Shown: piece after piece, positions 1 to 4,656 of the stretch
Layout: every line of letters starts with the position of its first letter
Position numbering within the stretch: the stretch's first letter is position 1
NCBI GenBank assembly: GCA_934215995.1
Contig: CAKQBC010000153.1
Location: forward strand, 1 to 6,105
DNA: 6,105 nucleotides
Reading direction: 5' to 3'
DNA from: an uncultured Bacillus sp.
GTDB taxonomy: Bacteria > Bacillota > Bacilli > Bacillales > DSM-1321
The notes under the pieces: generated by a model
Seen by the model: only the letters and a program-made list of their open reading frames with translations
Told to the model about the DNA's origin: nothing
Database searches by the model: none
Position numbers and translations under genes: made by a program

Positions 1-69
1 GCATTAGGCTGCAGTGCATATTTATTTTCAAAATCATGGAAATCATTTATGGTTAATTGGCTAGTATGA
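1..69 (+). CDS. Possible 3' end of an upstream membrane-protein gene (partial)
   Basis: Reading from base 1 gives 22 codons and then a TGA at 67-69. The peptide is mostly hydrophobic and aromatic (ends SFMVNWLV), as the last helix and tail of a membrane protein could be. No family can be recognised from so short a piece, and no clear terminator follows; a weak AGCC/GGCT inverted repeat lies near 139-167. An open frame of this length could occur by chance, so this is only a tentative call. Confidence 0.25.
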   Translation, partial: ALGCSAYLFSKSWKSFMVNWLV

Positions 70-296
70 CTAGGACTTGAATCCCTTTTTCATTTACAAA
101 ACAGTCCGCTGCTGAATGACAATCATGTTTAGAACCAAGCCCGAAAGCGAAAATGGCTGTTTGAGAAAAAGAATGTATGCCGTGCTGGTTACAGCCTGTA
201 ATCTATCAACATTTTCTACATAAAAAATTTTCGGAATAATATATAAAAAACATGTGAGTTATGTAAAAATAATATATATGTGACTTTAAAAGAGAG
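70..296. other. Intergenic region upstream of the lipoprotein gene
   Basis: No gene is supported here. Bases 205-290 are very AT-rich, with several TATA-like hexamers around 237-247 and 271-278. These probably include the promoter of the lipoprotein gene, but none has a convincing -35 box at 16-18 bases, so I do not assign one. Confidence 0.4.
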
Positions 297-301
297 AGGA
301 G
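297..301 (+). promoter_or_regulatory. Ribosome binding site that sets the lipoprotein start at 310
   Basis: AGGAG lies 8 bases before the ATG at 310, inside a purine run AGAGAGGAGA. The longer reading from GTG at 280 would place this site inside the coding region, and it would put ten non-signal residues ahead of the MKKR start of the signal peptide. The ATG at 310 is therefore preferred. Confidence 0.85.
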
Positions 302-309
302 AATCCATA

Positions 310-912
310 ATGAAAAAAAGAACGCTGGGGTTTCTTATGTTCGGCCTGCTTGCCATCTTTTTGGCAGGATGCGGGGCAGATAAGCCTGATGTGGTCGTAG
401 ATAACTTCTTATCTTCAGTCAAGGAAGGGGACTTTGACAAATCCGGGTCTTTTGTGACCGAAGATTCGAAGCCTTTTAAATTCGATGAACTCAATGAAGA
501 TATGGAAGGCATGGATAGTGAAGAATTCCTGAAAGCCCTTAGCTCGAAGTATGATTATGAAACACCTGAGGAGGTTTCAAGCGAAGGGGATACTGCCAAG
601 GTGAGGGCGGAAATCACTTCCGTCGATTTCGCTGAAGCTTTCACTGCCACAATGGAGGATGTTATAGCTGAAGCGATGACAATGGCTGAATCAGATATGG
701 ATTCAGCAGAGGCAGAGGCGGAATTCGAGAAAATGATGTGGGATACCCTTAATGAGAAATTAAATGATGAAGATGCAAAAACAGCGACTCGCGATATAAC
801 GTTCAATCTGGAAAAGAATGAGGATGGAGAGTATAAAATCATTGCGGATGAGAATTTCCAAGAAGCGATGATTGCGAATATAGACTCATTGGAGGAGACA
901 TTCAGCGAGTAA
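310..912 (+). CDS. Secreted acidic lipoprotein, possibly DUF4878/DUF5105-like
   Basis: A 200-residue exported lipoprotein. It has a basic n-region (MKKR), a hydrophobic core, and the lipobox LAGC with Cys21 as the predicted lipidation and cleavage site, so the mature protein should be tethered to the outer face of the membrane. The segment just after the signal (residues 26-49, pattern DNFLSSVKEGDFDKSGSFV) resembles the first helices of small NTF2-like lipoprotein domains such as DUF4878/DUF5105. The C-terminal part (160-180) has the strand-turn-strand look of the end of such a fold. The mature chain is very acidic: I count about 52 Asp/Glu against 15 Lys/Arg in 180 residues, with a Met/Ala/Glu-rich helical stretch at 108-145. 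It is flanked by its own ribosome binding site and terminator, so it is probably monocistronic. The molecular function is unknown. Confidence 0.85.
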   Translation: MKKRTLGFLMFGLLAIFLAGCGADKPDVVVDNFLSSVKEGDFDKSGSFVTEDSKPFKFDELNEDMEGMDSEEFLKALSSKYDYETPEEVSSEGDTAKVRAEITSVDFAEAFTATMEDVIAEAMTMAESDMDSAEAEAEFEKMMWDTLNEKLNDEDAKTATRDITFNLEKNEDGEYKIIADENFQEAMIANIDSLEETFSE

Positions 913-928
913 GGCAGCAAATCAACAG

Positions 929-977
929 GACAGCTCATTTCCCGTGCTATGATGGCGGGCAAGGTCTGTCTTTTTTT
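929..977 (+). terminator. Rho-independent terminator of the lipoprotein gene
   Basis: An imperfect stem: outer arms GACAG (929-933) and CTGTC (966-970), inner arms CCCG (941-944) and CGGG (956-959) flanked by a short T-A extension. Seven T residues follow directly at 971-977. It lies 16 bases after the lipoprotein stop codon. The internal loops make it weaker than a perfect hairpin. Confidence 0.6.
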
Positions 978-1196
978 ACGCTGAGTGCTGTCTTCATAAT
1001 GTAGTGAATCAAAAGCATGGATTAAAGCGGAGAACAACTATGCTGCATATTTCATATACTATAGCTGCATGGATTCGTTCACAGGTGTGTCTAATTTGAC
1101 TATTTTGTGAAATAGTAAGTTGTGCATAGTGTTTATCCGAAGTTCTATCGCTATACTGCCGTTTTGGAGATATGCTATACTTTTCACTATATGTAG
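978..1196. other. Non-coding intergenic stretch between two terminators
   Basis: No coding potential is supported on either strand. It holds a 9-base direct repeat GCATGGATT (1015-1023 and 1067-1075) of unknown meaning. A TTGACT box at 1096-1101 has no -10 at proper distance. Because a terminator sits at its right end (1197-1232), a short untranslated RNA may be transcribed from within this stretch. Confidence 0.35.
1173..1181 (+). promoter_or_regulatory. Possible extended -10 promoter element
   Basis: TGCTATACT matches an extended -10 (TGn followed by TATACT, one mismatch to TATAAT). No good -35 lies 17 bases upstream. Initiation near 1188 would meet the hairpin at 1197-1225 almost at once, giving an RNA of about 45 bases. 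This is a weak call based on one motif. Confidence 0.25.
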
Positions 1197-1232
1197 GGCT
1201 GTGTTATAGATCATATAACAGAGCCTTTTTTT
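1197..1232 (+). terminator. Strong isolated hairpin terminator or attenuator
   Basis: Arms GGCT-G-TGTTATA (1197-1208) and TATAACA-G-AGCC (1214-1225) pair over 11 base pairs with a single G/G mismatch and a 5-base loop. Seven T residues follow (1226-1232). It is about 220 bases downstream of the lipoprotein terminator and not directly behind any gene I can support. It therefore ends either read-through, a short RNA, or acts as an attenuator in front of the CNNM-like genes. A strong ribosome binding site follows it at 1237-1245. Confidence 0.6.
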
Positions 1233-1261
1233 AAAAGAGGAGGGGAAGCGCATTGGGAAGG

Positions 1262-1288
1262 GTTTAAAGGAAACACTTCAAAGGGTAA
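1262..1288 (+). promoter_or_regulatory. Candidate sigma-B (general stress) promoter for the CNNM-like pair
   Basis: GTTTAA (1262-1267) and GGGTAA (1283-1288) are separated by 15 bases. The Bacillus sigma-B consensus is GTTTAA, a spacer of about 12-15, then GGGTAT/GGGWAW. The -35 is exact and the -10 fits the degenerate form; the spacer is at the upper limit. A 9-10 base-pair inverted repeat (about 1269-1278 with 1296-1305) overlaps the site. Initiation near 1295 would give a leader of about 280 bases to the first TTG start. It is the only strong promoter-like match I see before the pair. Confidence 0.4.
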
Positions 1289-1545
1289 CTGTTAAAGGTG
1301 TTTCTTCTCAGGTGTTGAATGAACTGAAATAAACAAGCCTTCTTGGGACTGGCCGCCCTTGATGGACAATAAAAACGGCTGAACATACAAATATTTGAAA
1401 ATTCGGAAATTCAACATAGCGGAAGTTCATAGAAAGATAGAAATGAGGCATAGTGTGCCGGCATAATAATTGTTCGAAAGCATGATTTAATTAAGCTTTG
1501 GCGCATTTGTCCATTTCGAAAATGATGAGGAATGTTAATTAAAAT
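1289..1545 (+). other. Long untranslated leader of the first CNNM-like gene
   Basis: No gene is supported here. Visible structure includes a small hairpin at 1443-1464 (ATG-GGCA pairing with TGCC-CAT) and a 7-base inverted repeat TTCGAAA/TTTCGAA (1473-1479 and 1534-region side near 1514-1521) enclosing AAAGC/GCTTT. I looked for the conserved blocks of the magnesium M-box riboswitch, a likely regulator for this gene family, and did not find them. Confidence 0.35.
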
Positions 1546-1575
1546 GGAGGTGAATCCCTCTTTTGAGGGAAGTAA
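1546..1575 (+). promoter_or_regulatory. Ribosome binding site with a hairpin spacer (copy 1)
   Basis: GGAGGTGA (1546-1553) fully complements the 16S anti-Shine-Dalgarno tail, but its GGAGG core ends 25 bases before the TTG start at 1576. The gap holds a 6 base-pair hairpin, TCCCTC (1555-1560) with GAGGGA (1565-1570), loop TTTT. If the hairpin is folded, only 9 unpaired bases separate GGAGG from the start, which is a normal distance. The 3' arm GAGGGA is also SD-like, 5-6 bases from the TTG, and would be masked when paired. The same layout recurs at 2926-2956. Confidence 0.7.
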
Positions 1576-2889
1576 TTGGATATAATTACGGTCACAAATT
1601 TATTTTTACTAGTAATTTTGATTGGATTGACTGCCTTTTTTGTTGGTGCAGAATTTGCAGTTGTTAAACTCCGCATGTCAAGGATCGATCAATTGATTGC
1701 GGAAGGAAACAAGAAAGCGGTTATCGCAAAAAAGGTTGCGGGCGATCTGGATTATTATCTGTCTGCTTGCCAGCTGGGCATCACGGTCACAGCGCTGGGC
1801 CTTGGTGCACTCGGGAAGCCGGCTGTAGAACGACTTTTATATCCTGTATTTAATCTGTTGAATGTCTCTGAGACTATCTCGTCTGTATTGTCGTATGCGA
1901 TTGCCTTTATGCTGGTCACTTTCCTGCACGTTGTTATTGGCGAAATGGCACCGAAAACATTGGCGATCCAGTTTGCCGAGAAGATGAGCCTGATGCTAGC
2001 ACCCCCGCTGTATTGGTTCGGGAAAATCATGAAACCGTTCATTTGGGCGTTAAACGGGACATCCCGCCAGATCCTTAGGCTGTTCGGTGTCCGTCCGGCA
2101 GGCCATGAGGACGTTTATTCAGAGGAAGAGCTGAAGATCATCATGGCTCAAAGCTTTCAGGGCGGAGAGATCGATAAGACGGAGCTTGCTTATATGGAAA
2201 ATATCTTTTCGTTCGACGAACGCGTTGCGAAGGATATTATGGTGCCCCGTACAGAAATCGTCACGCTCGATAAAGGGATGAGTTATGACGACATCATCAA
2301 GATACTCGATGAGCATAATTATACCCGCTATCCTGTCGTGGAAGACGGGGATAAAGACAAAATCGTCGGTGTCCTTAATGTAAAGAGGATGCTTACGCAG
2401 ATTGTGGCAAAAAGGGAATCGAAGCCGGAGGACTTTGTCAGGGAGCTTCCATTTGTAATGGAATCCACCCACATCCAGGATGCATTGCTGAAAATGCAGA
2501 GTGAACAGGTCCATATGGTGCTCGTGATTGATGAATATGGCGGTACGGCCGGGATCTTGTCGATGGAAGATGTGCTCGAGGAAATTGTCGGTGAAATCCG
2601 TGATGAATTTGATGGAGATGAAGTGGCCGATATCCGGACTGTTGGCGAAAGCCAATATATGATCAGCGGACGGGTGCTATTGGAAGAGCTCGAGGAACGT
2701 TTTGGCCTGACCTTCGAGGATAGTGAAGACGTCGATACGATTGCAGGCTGGATTCACTATAAGAAGTTCGGTGAAGTGTATGAGGGAGATGAGTTGGAAC
2801 TGGGTGAACATTTATTCGTCGTGAAAGAAATGGACAACTATAAAATCAATCAGGTCCTATTCAAGAAACTTGAACATGTCAAAAAATAA
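1576..2889 (+). CDS. CNNM/CorC-like 'hemolysin family' membrane protein, full length
   Basis: A 437-residue protein with the complete three-part plan of the family. The DUF21/CNNM membrane domain covers about residues 1-195, with helices near 5-30, 60-80, 98-122 and 134-160. It carries the signatures AFFVGAEFA (20-28), YLSACQLGIT (61-70) and GEMAPKT (122-128). A CBS pair follows at about 215-340, with IMVPRTEIVTL (221-231) and DEYGGTAGILSMED (319-332). A CorC_HlyC domain lies at about 350-435 (YMISGRVLLEEL, DTIAGWI). Bacterial relatives include B. subtilis YhdP and S. aureus MpfA, implicated in magnesium efflux or resistance; the 'hemolysin' name is historical. The function here is inferred from the family. 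The start is TTG at 1576: the neighbouring paralogue begins the same way with Asp as second residue, and no better start exists. It is probably cotranscribed with the gene 67 bases downstream. Confidence 0.9.
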   Translation: MDIITVTNLFLLVILIGLTAFFVGAEFAVVKLRMSRIDQLIAEGNKKAVIAKKVAGDLDYYLSACQLGITVTALGLGALGKPAVERLLYPVFNLLNVSETISSVLSYAIAFMLVTFLHVVIGEMAPKTLAIQFAEKMSLMLAPPLYWFGKIMKPFIWALNGTSRQILRLFGVRPAGHEDVYSEEELKIIMAQSFQGGEIDKTELAYMENIFSFDERVAKDIMVPRTEIVTLDKGMSYDDIIKILDEHNYTRYPVVEDGDKDKIVGVLNVKRMLTQIVAKRESKPEDFVRELPFVMESTHIQDALLKMQSEQVHMVLVIDEYGGTAGILSMEDVLEEIVGEIRDEFDGDEVADIRTVGESQYMISGRVLLEELEERFGLTFEDSEDVDTIAGWIHYKKFGEVYEGDELELGEHLFVVKEMDNYKINQVLFKKLEHVKK

Positions 2890-2925
2890 ACGGAAGCTTT
2901 TCGGCACGACCATTTCATTTATCTT

Positions 2926-2956
2926 GGAGGTGAATCCTTCTTAAAGAAGGAAACAA
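2926..2956 (+). promoter_or_regulatory. Ribosome binding site with a hairpin spacer (copy 2)
   Basis: GGAGGTGA (2926-2933) is 26 bases ahead of the TTG start at 2957. TCCTTC (2935-2940) pairs with GAAGGA (2946-2951) around a 5-base loop. With the hairpin folded, 9 bases remain between GGAGG and the start, exactly as in copy 1. Compared with copy 1, one C-G pair has become T-A with pairing kept, and the loop has changed. The 3' arm GAAGGA is SD-like, about 5 bases from TTG. The block TGGAGGTGAATCC is identical in both copies. Confidence 0.7.
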
Positions 2957-4003
2957 TTGGACGGATTAATTGCGTTAAACTTATTTTTGGTAGTTGTATT
3001 TATTGCATTGACCGCATTCTTTGTCGGTGCGGAGTTTGCGATTCTGAAGGTCAGGATGTCAAGGATTGACCAGCTGATTTCTGAAGGGAACAAAAAGGCC
3101 ATTTTGGCCAAGAAAGTGGCGGAGGAGCTCGATTATTATTTGTCGGCCTGCCAGCTAGGGATCACCATCACAGCCCTCGTTCTAGGTGCATTGGGTGAAC
3201 CGACAGTCGAGAAGCTGCTTCACCCGCTCTTTGAAAGGTTCGACGTCCCTGAAGCGATGTCTACTGTCCTTTCATACGCTATTGCCTTGGCTTTGGTTAC
3301 ATTTTTGCACGTCGTATTCGGCGAGCTTGCTCCGAAAACATTGGCGATTCAGTTTGCGGAACGGATGACGCTGCTGCTTGCTCCGTCACTTTATCGTTTC
3401 GGCAGAATCATGTATCCATTCATTACATTCCTGAATGGGTCATCCAGGGTTTTCCTGAGCTGGTTCGGGGTAAAACCTGCAGGCCATGAAACGGTCTACT
3501 CGGAAGAGGAATTGAAACTGATTGTCACACAAAGTTACAATAGCGGTGAAATCAACCAGACTGAGCTGTCGTATTTGGAGAACATTTTCTCATTCGACGC
3601 ACGCCAGCTGAAGGAAATCATGATTCCTGCCTCGAAAATGGTCACACTAGAAAAAGGCATGCACATCGAGGACATCATCGAAGTGCTGTACGAGTATAAT
3701 TATAACCGTTATCCGGTCGTTGAAAAGGGACAAGCAAATAAGGTCCTCGGTTTCATTAATACGAAAGAGATGCTTACAAGCATCGCAGCGGGTAAAGAAA
3801 ACGACCTTGAGCATTTCATTCACAAAATGCCAAGCTATTCAGAAACATCACTGATTAAAGATGTATTGCTCAATATGCAGAAGAATCGCGTGCATATGAT
3901 TGTGGTCAAGAATGAACAAGGCAAAATAGCAGGCCTTGTTACAATGGAAGACATCCTCGAGAAAATCGTCGGGGAGATCAAAGAAGAATTGCCTGCGACT
4001 TAA
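2957..4003 (+). CDS. CNNM/CorC-like paralogue lacking the CorC_HlyC domain
   Basis: A 348-residue tandem paralogue of the preceding gene. The two proteins align without gaps over all 348 residues. By hand count about 216 match (62%), near 72% in the membrane half (1-190) and near 51% in the CBS part (211-340). The membrane signatures are kept: FFVGAEFA (21-28), YLSACQLGIT (61-70), GELAPKT (122-128). The CBS pair has drifted: PRTEIV is replaced by PASKMV (224-229) and DEYGGT by NEQGKI (319-324). The protein ends right after the second CBS helix (LEKIVGEIKEEL), so the C-terminal domain of about 90 residues is absent. Tandem TAA TAG stops and a terminator follow, with no remnant of the missing domain, so this is not a fresh frameshift. 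It may be a regulatory or heteromeric partner of the full-length protein. Confidence 0.88.
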   Translation: MDGLIALNLFLVVVFIALTAFFVGAEFAILKVRMSRIDQLISEGNKKAILAKKVAEELDYYLSACQLGITITALVLGALGEPTVEKLLHPLFERFDVPEAMSTVLSYAIALALVTFLHVVFGELAPKTLAIQFAERMTLLLAPSLYRFGRIMYPFITFLNGSSRVFLSWFGVKPAGHETVYSEEELKLIVTQSYNSGEINQTELSYLENIFSFDARQLKEIMIPASKMVTLEKGMHIEDIIEVLYEYNYNRYPVVEKGQANKVLGFINTKEMLTSIAAGKENDLEHFIHKMPSYSETSLIKDVLLNMQKNRVHMIVVKNEQGKIAGLVTMEDILEKIVGEIKEELPAT

Positions 4004-4014
4004 TAGTTGATGAG

Positions 4015-4048
4015 ATGTCCTGCCGGATCTAATCTGGCAGGACATTTG
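4015..4048 (+). terminator. Hairpin terminator of the CNNM-like pair
   Basis: A 14 base-pair stem with one G-T wobble: ATGTCCTGCCGGAT (4015-4028) pairs with ATCTGGCAGGACAT (4032-4045) across a 3-base loop. It begins 11 bases after the stop. The downstream tract is only TTTGCTTG, so the stem is strong but the U-run is poor, which may explain the second hairpin behind it. Confidence 0.7.
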
Positions 4049-4085
4049 CTTGTAGGGAATCCCTATAATATTTACGTTCAAACGA

Positions 4086-4116
4086 AAAATCCTCCATATT
4101 TATTTTGGGGGATTTT
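4086..4116. terminator. Second hairpin, probably a bidirectional terminator
   Basis: AAAATCCTCC (4086-4095) pairs with GGGGGATTTT (4107-4116), ten pairs with one T-G wobble and an 11-base AT-rich loop. A-rich and T-rich ends flank the GC core, so transcripts from either side would end in a U-run; on the minus strand the run is five U. No minus-strand gene lies nearby to need it. Confidence 0.55.
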
Positions 4117-4204
4117 CTATTTTACGATTTTATATTCACTTCCTGTAAGCGGATAACTTTCCGTTTCTTCGTTTAAAAATTATTTTGCTAGCTTAAAAAA
4201 GTTA

Positions 4205-4235
4205 TTGCCAAAAAGCCCCCTTCTTTTAGTATAAT
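4205..4235 (+). promoter_or_regulatory. Candidate sigma-A promoter for the transporter operon
   Basis: TTGCCA (4205-4210, five of six to consensus) and a perfect TATAAT (4230-4235). The spacer is 19 bases, two more than ideal. Initiation near 4242 would give a leader of about 325 bases. Confidence 0.45.
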
Positions 4236-4253
4236 TAACATAATTTAAATATT

Positions 4254-4283
4254 TTGAAAGTTATGTCAAAATTATTCTATATA
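4254..4283 (+). promoter_or_regulatory. Alternative sigma-A promoter for the transporter operon
   Basis: TTGAAA (4254-4259) and TATATA (4278-4283) with an 18-base spacer. The -10 is less good than that of the promoter at 4205-4235. The AT-rich surroundings raise the chance of a random match. Confidence 0.3.
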
Positions 4284-4329
4284 GGACAGATTTTGACGAT
4301 TTACTTTTCTGCAGAGCCCTCCCATAAAT

Positions 4330-4349
4330 ACAGCTCGCCGGCTGTTTTT
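4330..4349 (+). terminator. Small terminator-like hairpin in the transporter leader
   Basis: ACAGC (4330-4334) pairs with GCTGT (4341-4345) around a 6-base loop, and the tract TTTTT ends at 4349. It lies downstream of both candidate promoters and upstream of the transporter, where a premature terminator (attenuator) would sit. The stem is only five base pairs, so it could also be chance. Confidence 0.3.
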
Positions 4350-4495
4350 ACTTTGGGAACATGAAAAGATGAAGGGAATTGTATGGTTAAACATAATAGG
4401 ATTCCCTAAACAACAATAGTGCCCGCAGCCTTTTTGAAGAATAGTTGTAAACAGGTTCACCATATTGGTCCGGAACCTATGGATGATTTATTAAA

Positions 4496-4533
4496 GGTGC
4501 TTCTCCTTTCCGTCCACTGGAAGGGGAGGCACC
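4496..4533 (+). promoter_or_regulatory. Strong hairpin covering a ribosome binding site
   Basis: Arms 4496-4511 (GGTGCTTCTCCTTTCC) and 4519-4533 (GGAAGGGGAGGCACC) form about 15 pairs with two wobbles and one bulged T, loop GTCCACT. No T-run follows, so it is not a terminator. The 3' arm contains GGGGAGG (4523-4529), an excellent ribosome binding site 10 bases before an ATG at 4540. Folding would hide that site. Confidence 0.55.
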
Positions 4534-4539
4534 ATTAAT

Positions 4540-4656
4540 ATGGCAAAGAAAAAAAGAAGGGCAGGAGATGTATTTGTCAGAAGCAAAATTAAGCAATTCA
4601 CAAATGAGGAGGGTTTGGATTGCCAGTTTAGTAGGCAGTTCAATCGAATGGTTTGA
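4540..4656 (+). other. Short frame, leader peptide or out-of-frame transporter N-terminus
   Basis: ATG at 4540 opens 38 codons (starting MAKKKRRAGD), ending at TGA 4654-4656 and overlapping the transporter start by 89 bases. It has the better ribosome binding site of the two starts. Past about residue 10 it merely reads the transporter gene in another frame, so it is unlikely to be a functional protein as such. A run of seven A at 4549-4555 lies after the third codon. One A fewer would join this start in frame to the transporter through MAKKKEGQE. It could be a translated leader for coupling, the true start after slippage, or chance. Confidence 0.3.

Larger units (their letters stand above)
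4117..4567 (+). other. 450-base intergenic region and structured leader of the transporter operon
   Basis: No separate gene is supported apart from the short frame at 4540 described below. It holds two sigma-A-like promoters (4205-4235, 4254-4283). Four stem-loops follow: 4330-4349, an AGGGAAT/ATTCCCT pair (4373-4379 with 4401-4407), 4453-4478 (AGGTTC-ACC with GGT-GAACCT), and 4496-4533. No T-box or known riboswitch core was recognised. Confidence 0.45.

Noticed and set aside
280..309. GTG start at 280 for the lipoprotein
   Set aside because: It would place the AGGAG site inside the gene and add ten residues before a standard MKKR signal peptide start.
1015..1075. Direct repeat GCATGGATT at 1015-1023 and 1067-1075
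   Set aside because: Only nine bases, two copies, no target-site or element structure around it; likely chance.
1059..1253. 64-codon minus-strand frame in the intergenic region
   Set aside because: No ribosome binding site upstream of its ATG, it runs through the terminator hairpin at 1197-1225, and its composition looks non-coding.
1289..1575. M-box magnesium riboswitch in the CNNM-like leader
   Set aside because: Expected from the family's role, but the conserved M-box core blocks are not seen.
1544..1585. Leader mini-ORF overlapping the first TTG start (ATG GAG GTG AAT...)
   Set aside because: In the second copy the equivalent frame (TTG 2924) ends after six codons and the downstream codons are not conserved, so a peptide role is unlikely; the shared words are explained by the Shine-Dalgarno and hairpin.
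2119..2655. 178-codon minus-strand frame inside the first CNNM-like gene
   Set aside because: It is the mirror of a well-supported gene on the plus strand and shows no recognisable motif or ribosome binding site.
4039..4069. Promoter with TATAAT at 4064-4069
   Set aside because: The only -35-like match (AGGACA, 19 bases upstream) lies within the terminator stem, and a transcript would run straight into the hairpin at 4086-4116.
4272..4463. 63-codon minus-strand frame in the transporter leader
   Set aside because: No ribosome binding site or family resemblance; it overlaps the stem-loops of the leader.
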